Origin: Tubiluchus corallicola
Lineage: Eukaryota; Priapulida; Priapulimorpha; Priapulimorphida; Tubiluchidae
Assembly (NCBI GenBank): GCA_030141605.1
Contig: JAQGDQ010000207.1
Span: 254,026-318,025, forward strand
Reading direction: 5' to 3'
DNA length: 64,000 bases
Of the stretch, positions 25,983 through 38,300 are shown piece by piece. The notes under the pieces are model-generated. The model was not told where the DNA came from, ran no database searches, and saw only the letters and a list, made by a program, of their open reading frames with translations. How positions within the stretch are numbered: position 1 is the first letter of the stretch; the number at the start of each line of letters is the position of its first letter. A program made the position numbers and the translations under genes.

Positions 25983-28591
25983 ACTACTTGCCTGTTATTG
26001 TCTGCATTGCCTGCCTTCTCGGGTGTGGTAGAGATTGGACGACTAGCCTAGTCTCTTATAGAAGTGGAGTTAATGAAATCTTTTCGTGGTTATTGACGTC
26101 CACGTGGACTGCTGGTGATGACGACGTTGCAAAATTTCCTACACTGAAGGCAAAGTTCATCAGGATGTACCAAGATAAAGGTGCACGATCTCACCACGAA
26201 GCTTCGACAATCCAGCAGCCTACTACTCCACGTCCACGTCCACGTCCAAGTCCAAATGTGAGGTGTTTTGAGTTGGAAAACTTCATTGGCAGTGGAACGC
26301 GTACATACTCATTTTCCGAAACTACAAATTACACAATTACTGAGTTACACGATGAAGCGGCGGCTGCACAGTTAATTAATACTAATCAAGTGAAAGATTC
26401 TGGAGCATCTACTACGTCACAGAAAATTGTTATTAAGGCAGCTGGTGGTAAGGACTCTACGTATCCCGCTCCAATATATGTAAGTAAGACAAGGAAAATA
26501 ATTACAGAATTCATTGGATCTGGATCTGCTGAAGGTACGTGCACTGGTGATACTCGAAGTGTTGTTATCGAGAGCCCTGCCGTTAAGTTAAGCCCTGTTG
26601 GTGAAGGAGTTTATGCTGGTGAATCATCTGCTGCTATTTCGGAATCGCTTGGTGCTGCGAAAGTTCCTGCGCAACTGCCTGAAACACGCCAATTTGAAAC
26701 TTGTTCTCCTAAAGTTCTATCTGACAACGAAATACCTGCAAATAAAACAAGAACTGTGATAACAGACAGTGATTATGGGGACATGCTAGGCCTGCACAAA
26801 GCCACAGATGACAACAAACAAAGTTTGGCATCACCAAAAGGTAAAATCGTGCCAGATAAAGCAATTAAAGCTGAGACAGCAAAAGAAACGGGGGACAAAC
26901 AAAAAGTACCAATCCAAGTTGATAAAACCGAGCTTGATGAAGTAAATAAAACCGAAATAGCGAAAGAAAAGGAAAAACGCACAAAGGAAAAGAAACACGA
27001 CCCAGAATGTGATAAAGGCAAAGCTAGGAAGGATAAGGGAAAGCATGAAATAGTAACTAATGAACCCGATACAAAAAGCAACAAAATCGAACCTGAAAAA
27101 AGAAACCCTGAAATTAGAATTGATAATATACCTGAGACAAGGGACGACAATACGATGAACGAAAATGAAACAAAAAAAATTAACACGAAAAGTGAAATAA
27201 AACCTGCCGAGGTAGCCAGCAAAAATCAAACGAAAAGGCATTTTGGTGGGGACAAACCACACGAAGGAGCAGCCGAAACTAAGGATCCGGATTCTAAAAA
27301 AACTGACAAAGCAGCTACTGCGGAAAAACTCGATAAAACCAAACGTAAAGACAGCGGTAGTAAAACAAGTGATCATAGTGATGGTAGACCTGCTAGTGCT
27401 AAACCAGAACCTAAGGAGAAAAGTGACAGTAGACCTGCTAGTGCTAAACCAGAACCTAAGGAGAAAAGTGACAGTAGACCTGCTAGTGCTAAACCAGAAC
27501 CTAAGGAGAAAGGTGACAGTAAACCTGATAGTGCTAAACCAGAACCTAAGGAGAAAAGTGACAGTAGACCTGCTAGTGCTAAGCCAGAACCTAAGGAGAA
27601 AAGTGGCAGTAGACCTGCTAGTGCTAAGCCAGAACCTAAGGAGAAAAGTGGCAGTAGACCTGCTAGTGCTAAGCCAGAACGTAAGGAGAAAAGTGGCAGT
27701 AGACCTGCTAGTGCTAAACCAGAACCTAAGGAGAAAAGTGACAGTAGACCTGCTGGTGCTAAACCAGAACCTAAGGAGAAAAGTGACAGTAGACCTGCTA
27801 GTGCTAAACCAGAACCTAAGGAGAAAAGTGACAGTAGACCTGCTAGTGCTAAGCCAGAACCTAAGGCGAAAAGTGGCAGTAGATCTGCTAGTGCTAAGCC
27901 AGAACCTAAGGAGAAAAGTGGCAGTAGACCTGCTAGTGCTAAGCCAGAAGAACCTAAGGAGAAAAGTGACAGTAGACCTGCTGGTGCTAAACCAGAACCT
28001 AAGGAGAAAAGTGACAGCAGACCTGCTAGTGCTAAACCAGAACCTAAGGAGAAAAGTGACAGTAGACCTGCTAGTGCTAAGCCAGAACCTAAGGAGAAAA
28101 GTGGCAGTAGACCTGCTAGTGCTAAGCCAGAACCCAAGGAGAAAAGTGACAGTAGACCTGTTAGTGCTAAACCAGAACCTAAGGAGAAAAGTGACAGTAG
28201 ACCTGCTAGTGCTAAGCCAGAACGTAAGGAGAAAAGTGGCAGTAGACCTGCTAGTGCTAAGCCAGAACATAAGGAGAAAAGTGGCAGTAAACCTGCTAGT
28301 GCTAAGTCAGAACATAAGGAGAAAAGTGGCAGTAAACCTGCTAGTGCTAAGCCAGAACATAAGGAGAAAAGTGGCAGTAAACCTGCTAGTGCTAAGCCAG
28401 AACGTAAGGAGAAAAGTGGCAGTAGACCTGCTAGTGCTAAGCCAGAACGTAAGGAGAAAAGTGGCAGTAAACCTGCTAGTGCTAAGCCAGAACGTAAGGA
28501 GAAAAGTGGCAGTAGACCTGCTAGTGCTAAGCCAGAACATAAGGAGAAGAAGAGCTCAACTGGAAAATCTCGTCCTAAACCAAAATCGTAG
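25983..28591 (+). CDS. Exon C: linker-type terminal exon with 26 copies of a 15-aa repeat
   Basis: A 2.6-kb open exon from a strong acceptor (polypyrimidine tract then TCTCAG at 25977-25982, phase 1) to TAG at 28589; 868 residues. A short Cys/Trp-containing start is followed by a Pro-Arg run, then at about 26264-26665 a block clearly homologous to the gene A linker (CFELENF, GTRTYSFSETT.YTITE, KTRKIITE, VVIESPAVKL). Next comes a Lys/Glu-rich region, and from about 27376 26 units of SDSRPASAKPEPKEK. It ends with a basic tail, and a poly(A) signal follows, so it looks like a genuine last exon. No Kelch exon follows before gene D, and no BTB/BACK precedes it. It is probably an alternative 3' exon of an upstream gene, or a decayed duplicate. 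A donor GTAGGC overlaps the stop (28588) but has no partner. Confidence 0.6.
27376..28548 (+). repeat. Coding minisatellite, 45-bp unit, 26 copies
   Basis: Unit translates as SDSRPASAKPEPKEK with D/G, R/K and P/R/H variants; one unit has an extra Glu codon near 27947. The proximal units carry PEPKEK; the last eight mostly carry PERKEK or PEHKEK, showing local spread of variants. The array is highly charged (Lys, Glu, Arg), with no hydrophobic core. Confidence 0.97.
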
Positions 28592-31500
28592 GCGTTTTGC
28601 ATGTACTTCACATACGAGGACATTGCACGTGATTATCTATCTCATATGTCGGATGCGATTTTTTATGATAATTCGGCTCCACAATTTTCATATTTCAAGT
28701 ACCCTTTACGATATACGCAGATGTAAGAAACAACTTTATCGAGTAAAAACAATTATTGGAAAGTTGCCTCATTGACAAAATGCAATAAAACACGAAAAGA
28801 TATTAAAACATAAATTAGTATTTTCTTTTCGTATACGTGTCTCTTTGAAAAGTAGATCCTAAAAGGAAACAGGACTTTAAGCTAAAACAGGATTTTAAAC
28901 AATAATCTACCGTATAAAACATTGAAAGGGGACATAATTGTTTTTTTTAAGAATGACTTATACAAAAGAATTATTTTTCGCTTTCCGCTAATCTACTTAG
29001 ACTGGGTCTAGCGCCTGCACATCGAAAACGCGTTGCACAAAAAATAGGCACTGTACTTGATCATAAGAGCACAGTTCAGTGTGACAGTGCACACGCTCAA
29101 GAACTCATGCGTTGGCACAGCTGCAAACTTGAAATTTAAATTTTTGAAGCTAAATTTATGAAGTTTTTGGGTAGTCAATTTTAGCCAGTAGCATTGTATG
29201 TCAATTTTCGCTTTCGCTACCACGTGTAACATACTCGTGGAATGTTTCTGTCGCTTGAAAATTATGTTCAGTTCCGACACCGTCTCTAGGGATTCGTCCA
29301 CCATTAAGTGACCTTATAAACTATCTTAACTTTCTAATTTTATCATCAGAAGCGACTTTCCGCAAGCAATAACTGCTTAAATGAATTCAAACTTCTGTAG
29401 ATTACCTAATGTTCATATAAAAATATCACAAAATTAGCAATCTAACTTTTTGTAAGAGCTTACTGTACTGTTGACGGAAATTGATAATGCGCTGCTTTTC
29501 TTCAGCCGATGATGAACGATAAAAAATAGGCGCTCAAAATAACAGCTGAAATGATCATGACTTTAAAATGATTTTAATAATCAAACCGGTCGCTTATCAC
29601 ACTGTCATTACTAAGTCCTTCTAACATTTTTCACGAAAACTGAAATAAGCCAAACTTCCCAGAAGACTTGGTCTTTCCTTTAATACAAGCTTGTTGAATA
29701 GTATTTCATGTATATTGATTTGTTTAATTTTTGTAAAATTCATCTTTTAAATAACTTTGGGCTTACCAGAAAACAAAACTATGTGCATAGCATCACTGAC
29801 ACGTTTTCACTTCTCGGTTCCACGGTCTTAATCTGTGAAAAAATAAACAACTAGTAGCACGGCTGGGAGACCAAGTCGATTCATATGACACAACATGATC
29901 TATATATTATATATACACGATGTCAAAAAACAGGAGAAAATGGCCAAACAAGGGAATAGATGTATAAATATAGTGGCATTTAGGAAGAATTAACGGTAAA
30001 AGTTTCGTATAAGCATTACGAAATTCATAAAATTTCTCTCTCACTCTTTCTTTCTTTCTTTCTCGCTGTCTTTCTCTCTCCCCCAATGGCAATTTTCTTG
30101 ATCCACATTTGCGTATCGACCTCATGGCAGCCTGCAGTAAAATCAGTTACCACTTCCAGGAAGCAGAAGCAAGACGTATCGTGTAAAAGGATTCCTTCTT
30201 GCATCCAGTGCTTAAAGGACAAGAAAAGGGATACCTGAAATAGGTTTGAGAAAAATCGCCTTAAAAATTATAATACCTTGCAGCAATTTTATGCATATAT
30301 TTATACTCACGTTAAAATGATTTTTTGTTTGTTTTCTTTTTAAATCTGCCACGATATTGTTCCGAAGTCGCTATTACATGACGTCACTACGCAAACGTAA
30401 ATCAGGGGAAGAAAAGGAAATGTTAAATTATGTCCCCAAAAACTTTTCATGCAAATCTGCATTACTTGGCATTTCGCTTACCTGCTTGAAAGACTTAAGT
30501 AACTAGAAGTAATAATTGAAAATTTTCATGCCAGTAGGTAAAATGTCGCTGGCTGACCCTCCAGGGTGCACCACTCACTAACCAAAACTGAAAAATTTAT
30601 CTTATTGACAAGATACAGTAATTTAAAATTTGACTTAATTAGTGACATGTGTGCTATTTTTATACTCTGTGGTTGAGCCAATGTAAACCAATTCATTTTC
30701 GTGGTTTCTAGGCATTTTGAGCCAAACAATGGTCGGAAAATTAATGAAAAAATAAGCAGTATTTCAACTGTTTCCCACCTTTAAGGATACAAAATTTAGG
30801 TATAACTCAAAAGCAGCACTTTCTTTCTCTGCTCATTTAACCACTTTCAAATCATCCATGTAGGTCCTTTAATCTCTCGTCAATAACATAAGTAATATCA
30901 TTCCCGTTTGTGATCAATCCCTTTTTTGTGAGTCAGACAACAATATGACTAGCTGTCAACTACATCACATATTTCATCATATTCACAAAAACAAAATCAT
31001 TTTCATTTAAAAACTCATCCATTTCTTTCTTTGAATTCACAATCTATCTGCTTTTCTTGTCATTTTCAGGGGTATATCAAAAAAATTATAACGCCCTAGG
31101 CTGACAGTCCCATCCTGCGCACCTATATTGTTATATATGAAGCCCAAGAAACAATTATTGTATTATATTAGTAATACTACTACTTAAATACTCTTGTTGT
31201 TTTTGTTAATTTCATTTATTTGTACTGGCTTATAGCCAAGGATGTTGCATAACTGCTTGTGGTGTAAGACGTTTTATATAAGAATGATTGTATATCTTTG
31301 TTATAAACGTTATAATGGCGCTTATTATAAAAGCAACTATCTGTGATGTGTTATAAAATACACGTTTTGTGTGAACACGAAAGGATACACATTTTCTGAG
31401 TATAGAGGAGAATAGAAATTTTTTACACTGAGTCATTATTTGGCACCCTAGTCTACAGCCGGGTTAGTCATTGATAAATACGCCCTGATCTTTTTCACCA

Positions 31501-32236
31501 CAAGTTCACTTATTGGTTCACTCATTCGTAATTAATCGTATTACTAGTAGCGCATAGGTAGGTCTCAGTTGCGTTGACCTTTTATTCCAAAATAAAAATA
31601 AAAGACAGGCCCTAACAACATCGCTGTCCAGACTCAAAGATGGTTGCCTCGTTTATGGCCCCAAAATGAAAGTCAAAAATAGGACCTAACTATATCGCTG
31701 TCAGCGCCTCTTACCCTATCCCGGGTGTCTACCGTCCATGTTTTGTTATGTTAACTTTTTAACTTATTCAAAGTCCTGCTAGAGAAAAATTAAATGAAAT
31801 GGGAAACAAGAAAATAAAAAAAAGATTTTTAAAACGGCGTGGCTAAGTTACGTAACAGTGGACAAAACGTACATGTATCTGCTGAGTCTTGCACAACACG
31901 TCATTGCATTATCTTAATTACTGTATTGTTCAAAATGTTCAAATTCTGTCATTTATTAACATTAACAACGTTAGTGGACATAAGAAATACTCAATCTATT
32001 TTGCTTTGTAACTATTAGTTATACTCTTGCTATACTTCTACGTTGGTTTAAGCCTAGCGGCACTCAGCTGCTCTAATAAATAATGACGTAATTGATGATG
32101 AAATGTGACAACATCGCTTCGCAGTACTGTAACACCAGAAGTGGCAGAGTGGAGGGACCCCAGTTATCAAAAACAATGCTCAAATTTTTTGTAATGTATC
32201 GATTGTTATAAATAAGCTTTACATTTCTTCGCAAAG
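28592..32236. other. Spacer between exon C and gene D
   Basis: AT-rich, no Kelch or BTB exon found. Contains a CTTT-rich tract at about 30033-30082 and a partial direct repeat at about 31590-31620 and 31665-31705 (shared AATAtAtCGCTGTC-type core). The gene D promoter is presumably in its last part, but no motif is clear. Confidence 0.4.
28784..28789 (+). promoter_or_regulatory. Candidate poly(A) signal of exon C (AATAAA)
   Basis: Canonical hexamer 193 bp after the stop of exon C; supports 28591 as a true translation end rather than a missed splice. Confidence 0.5.
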
Positions 32237-32356
32237 ATGATAAAAAGCTGCTTAAACGACTCTCAGAGTGAAGAGGAATGTTCTGAGACGGAAACAGAGC
32301 GAAGTAACCCAAAAATTGCTATTACCATATGCAACCCTAAAACGCTGAAAGAACAG
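32237..32356 (+). CDS. Gene D exon 1: start codon and acidic N-terminus
   Basis: 40 codons, Ser/Glu-rich ([11 protein letters not shown]), donor GTATGT, phase 0. It has the same role and phase as exon 1 of E and F. Confidence 0.75.
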
Positions 32357-35300
32357 GTATGTCACATTCACAAACACGAGGTAGATGTATCGGTAGTAGC
32401 AGACAACCGTAGCGTTCAAAAGCTATTGAAAGGCTTCAGAAAAATCAAAACTGTCCCTGCTTCTAGGTTTATCAACCCGTTTCCTCCTCTGGCCTATGTT
32501 ATTTAAAAACGGATAAACTTCCCACAGTCAGTGAGTTGTGTATGTGCTACCCAATATATAATGTAAGTGTAATATAACATATAATATATATATGTGTAAT
32601 ACATATAAAACGAAGTTCCTGTTTCCAGGAAATATCTTTTCCAAACTTTGTTTTTCTCTAAAATGGTACCTCTTATTTTCTAATCAATCTTTTTCAAGCA
32701 TTGAAATTCAACAATAGGAGAAATGTTACACAATTTTTAATTTTCTCTGATTTAAATTCACCGATGTACAGAAGAACTGAATATCTAAACATACCTCAGG
32801 GCAGAAAATCAAAGAACTGACTATCTAAACAAATAACAGTCAGAGAATTAACTAAGTAAGTTTATCACTTGTTTTTATTTTCAAAACTTTATAACGTCCA
32901 AAGGTAATGCGCAAACAAAATTCAGTACAATAAGGATGACTTTATTAAGTTTCGTCGCTGAGACTGGTGCAGTAGACCTCCTTAAATTTGTTTTTTGTTT
33001 GTGTAGAACAAGGTGAAAATGCAATTGCAAAATTTCTGAAACGAAAAGGTGGTAATGTAATTCTCTTGGTTCTGATTCAGACCCAGTCTCAACTCTTCTC
33101 TTTCTCATTTCATTTCTTTTTTGGCTGAGGTTGGTTTCGCAAATGGTATAATTGTCGATTTATTCCATCACTAACACTATCAAAATTCTAAATAACTTTA
33201 TATCATTATTGTTGTTTCTTACACTCCTAACTAAATAATACGAGTTAAGTTTTTTTAAATTTGTGTAGATCAATTGCCATCTGCAAGGCCACTTTACCCC
33301 TCAACCACTTCATACAGGTAACGACCCTGGCGATGTTCGACATGTCAGTTTTTCAGAAAGCAAGTTTCATTACTTGTGCACTAAAGACCTAAAAGACATA
33401 CTCCCAACAGCGGAGAGTCAAACCGATCTGGACGTGGCACGTAAATATTGGCTAGGCGAAGCCGATGAGCTGCTAAAGTATGGAGAAGGTTGGTGGTTTA
33501 AAACTGTTGCAATTTTTTCTTTTTCTTTTTACAAAATCTGATATAGAAATGAGGCGTAAATCCGCTTGATTAGTGGATCTGTCGTGCTGAACTAACTGAT
33601 CACTTTAATTCAGTGCTTTACCTACAGTATACACGCAAAATAGTGGTTGGCGAATTAACTTTTTTGGTGTAATAGCCTAATTGTGCAGACTGCAACTTTG
33701 CATACCTACTGTAAGGAAAGTCAATTATTAAAGTCATCGATTAAGGTAAACAAGGCTTCAATGTGACGCTCTTATTCGACACACATAGATGTACTGAAAG
33801 TTGATGAATGCCTTGTTCCGGTACTGCGTAAGTTGGGATGAATTTCTGGGTAAGAAAATTTCTGTTGAACTAGGTCTCATTAACTTGACAAGTGGTTATG
33901 AGTAGTATTTCAATCATTTGGGATGATACTTATTAATTTATTATTTATTTTCTTTATTTTAGATTTTAATCAATGCATAAAGTACTATATAAAAACAAAT
34001 GAGTGATGCAGATTATAAAACTGTATACACAAAATAAAAAAAACTGTACAAGAGAAGCACAAGTTAGTTTAGATAATAAAGGAAGAAGTTAGTAATGAGT
34101 TCCAATATTATATGTACAATGATGTATATCGAATATCTGTATCAGTTTTCTATGTGCTGGTTTGCATTGGAAGATATGTTCGGCTGTCATTTTTTGTTAT
34201 TCATGCGATGCGGTACATCGGGCCGTGTCTGGCACGGTGGTAGACCGAAACCCCGCCACCGAAAGCGGCCGAAACCCGGAATCGTGTGATTTCGATACGT
34301 GTTGTATAAGCAGCATTATGTGTGTTGACTGGACAAGTTTATAGTTCTTTTGATGCAAATATGAGCAACACTACAGAATGTTTTTCAAGTATGTTACCGA
34401 ATATTTATTTTTTTATTTAGAGTTTATTTCAGCACATAAAAAATGCTATATAAAAGTTAAAATTTGCACAAAGACTAAGAAATACTACATGTCATGCACT
34501 ACTAAAAAGCCACTAAAATTTACAAAAAAGGTATAGTACAAATATACACATAATTTAAAAATACAAAGGAAAAATACGAAGTTAAAAAAACAGCAGTTAT
34601 TACATCAGTAAATCATGCCTTCTAAATATTCTACTATAAAATCATGCATCAGCTTGATGGCAAACCAGGCGACTACACTACTTGTTGACTATTTCTATTG
34701 CATTTCTAGCTCCTATTGTATATCCTAACATTGAAGACCCACCAATGTTCTTCTACGATGGAGAAAAACCAGATTCGTTGATCATCGTCGACAGTGTCCT
34801 ATTCCAAGTTCATAAATCAGTTTTATATCGTAACAGTCGTTACTTTGATGAATTGTTCAGGGACAGTACCTTAAGAGAAAATATGTCAGAACTGGCTTTT
34901 GATGACGTCACGCCAAAAGCCTTTCGAGCTCTACTGATGTACTATTACGACGTAAGATTGAAATTGACCAAAGACAATGTGTGCGAGCTACGCTACGCAG
35001 CGTCTAAATTTGGCAATAGAGAACTTGTAGAATATTGTGATCTATTTCTCAAACAGTCATTTAACGAAAATTCTATTTTGAAGTCGTACGAGAAAGCGCG
35101 CATGGCAGGGTTGACAGAGCTCTGTGTCAAGACACGCCGTTTCATCAGAAAGGAGTTTACGACCATATCCAACAGTATTGACTTCCTTTTACTTTCACAG
35201 CCAATTCTTTGCGAGATCTTGTCAGATGATGAAGTTCAAGTTAACTCTGAGCTGGAGGTATTCCAGGCGGCGCTGCGGTGGTTAAATCACGACCCGGAGG

Positions 35301-38300
35301 TACGCATGCGTAATGCGGTGGAAGTGTTGAAGTGCATCAGACTACACACCATGTCTAGAGAGGAACTGTTTCAAAGTTTGCGAGAAGCTCCTTTCTTGAT
35401 GCAAAACCCGCATGCGCGCGATATCATCCTGAATGCTAACTGGTATGATTATTTTCTCATAATATAATAATTATAATGAAACTCTTTATTGCATATGTCA
35501 TATAACAGCCGAACGGTACAGATTATAAACACACATTCACAATATGTAGTAATTATAACATGTAACTGTTGTTATCAATTGTGTTAATGAACCTGATAAA
35601 AAACCAATGTAAGTGGCCAACGGATGACTATTCGGGTTAAAACGTGTTCATGTAGTAATGTGTTAATGTTAATGTCGGTTTATATGATATAATACATAAA
35701 TATCGGTCATTGAAACCTATTGTTGATGTGTGGTGGATGTTCGTGAAGTTTTTTTAGTGATATGAGCACATTTTTTTATTTTAGAGCACAAAGGCTGCCT
35801 AGTTATAATTATATAGTTTATATGAGCCCTAATTTATGTAGGCTATTTTTAGAGTTAATATATTCTCTTTTAGCTGCTTTTTAATCTGTTTTAGGGTTTT
35901 AGCAGATTTTACTTGAAGCGGGCTTCGCAAACTGAATTGTGACCATATTTATTGTTAGTTTTTGTTTGTTTAATATCACGTGTTCTTGTCTTTAGTTGTC
36001 ATAATAAAATTTAGTGGATTTCTTGATTATCTTTACCCAACACCTAACTTGACTCTGTGCCATAACGTTTAATCAATGGTCTAGCCCTGTTTATGTTTTT
36101 CTATATGACAATTTATATATACTTCATGCTAGTATATATAAAATTGGAACATTAAGCGATTCCATTTGTCTCTATTTGCTTTTTTGTATTCTGTCATTTA
36201 ATTTTTTTAATTACAGTATTAAATTTTGTGCTAAAGGGCATCCTTAATTCTCTTTACGCTGCCTCTACCAGCCGTCTCAAAATCGTCCACCAACTGGTCT
36301 ACTTAAGTCCTAGACGCCCCTTCTTGTTCTGGCCCGCAAAAAGAGAGGCTGTTTATATCAAATAAAACTTAATTATTTTGAACTTAGTCCGCCAAGAGAA
36401 CTGGAGAATCCTAATGTTCTGAACCAGAACAAATTACTTGGTCCTTAAAAAGATTTAGAACAACCTTCGCTTGGAAAAAGGCAAGGTGCCGTGTTAGTTG
36501 CCAATGCCAAAGAGTAATCATTAAACAGCTGATTCTTCTGGTGTTTTTAGCTTTTATCACTCTTCGCAGTAGAATTCTTTATTTTTGTTATTCTGACTTT
36601 TTACACTTTCAATCACAGACAGAACTGGATAAGTCAGTAAGTTTTTTCTTGAGGGCCTACAATTTTAGGCTGGAATTTGAGAAAAATGCTATTGTGGCAT
36701 ATACATGTGCAGAATAATACCAGTGTAGTTTTGTTGTATGTTAAAATTGCTCTCAATGACATTCACTCATTGATATAACCTAATCATATCATTGCAGGTA
36801 TAAAACCTGCTTGGAGGAAGAGCAGTTATCTAAGGCATCATTTTTGCAAAATTTTCCGGGGACCAGGTGCAATTTGAGTCCAAGAGTAAGTAGAATTCAT
36901 TTTTCTGGTCACGGGTTAACATGGATCTTACAATATATTGTGCTGAAGGCGACATTGCCGATAACGGTAGTTTCAATGTCGAAATGTGCATGCTTCCATT
37001 GTGACAAAAATAACTCCAAAATCTTAAACCAAAGTAAAGAAAATTCTAACAAAGACCAGCCAGGAATGTGTCTTACATCCTCCATGCCAGTGGAACTGGT
37101 GCTGATATGCTAAAATGACCTACAGGCTCACGGATATTCTGCTTGCTAGACTAGTTATAGGTAGGTGCTAGTATGCCCAGGTTCTGAAAGGCCCACGCCC
37201 AGGAGTCATTGCAATATAGAAGAAACGTACCTAATAAATCGCCCTTCATTACAATATTTACAAAAGTAATGATGATGCAAATGGCACTCATTCAATCACT
37301 TAATAAAGCAACGAGATTCTTTGTTACAAAAGAAAAAGTATAACTTCACCAACGCGGCTCTTCATGGCTTCATCTAACTTGATTTCATTAATTGTTACGA
37401 TAATTGATAGCCATTAATGGTTGAGGGTCAAAATGGGGTTATCAAAAATGTAATCACTAGTCACGTGAGCTTGTTATTATTAAAGCATGTGAATATTCTA
37501 GCCTTTTACACAAGTACACAGAATGATAATGATGATGATGGTAAATCTTTTATTATGCTTCTATTTGCAGTACATCAGCATATGATATCCATGAAATCCA
37601 TGTAAAGATATTAGTGACACACATACGTACATACTGTACATAATTACGTAATAATAAAAGCAACTGTATAAAATTATATACAAATAAACAAGTGCATGCA
37701 TATAAACAAATACGTTAGAATGTACAAAATATACAAAATGCTTAGGTATTGTAAAGTTTTGGCAAGTTGTTGTAATGATCAGATTCGATCATTATATAAT
37801 AAGTTACATAATAACTTAATACATAATAACATTACATAATAAAGTTATTACGTCACCATTACCCACAATGCCTGTTGTTCATTAGATCTCTGTACCTGTA
37901 GTACATAGGTAAACTATAAACTAATGATAAATTTTAAATATATGTAAACATCCTGGAAGTCTAAAGAGTCGTTCTGTAAATATACTTACTAGCGATTAGT
38001 TAACGTTTTCACAATGTACTTCACTAAGTCCAAAAATGCAGTAATTATACTTTTGGTTTGGTTTAAGCCTTTGATTGATCACTGATTGATCACAACTACT
38101 GATTGATCACCAAGCTCCAACATAAAATGTCTCCTCTTCCTTTGGTTGACAAATGCATTACGGACAATAAAATAGCAAATGATCTGGTGTCTGAGGGGAC
38201 AATCCATAGTCGCACAGTGCGGGCACAGAAATTGATTAAAGTTTCCTTGCTTAGGAAGAAAGCAAATTGCCCCAGTCTTCAATAGCCTGCCAGAATTTCT

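Noticed and set aside
26831-28775. Overlapping frames of 479, 510 and 416 codons over exon C
   Set aside because: Shadow frames of a 45-bp repeat; only the + frame continuous with the linker block matches gene A.
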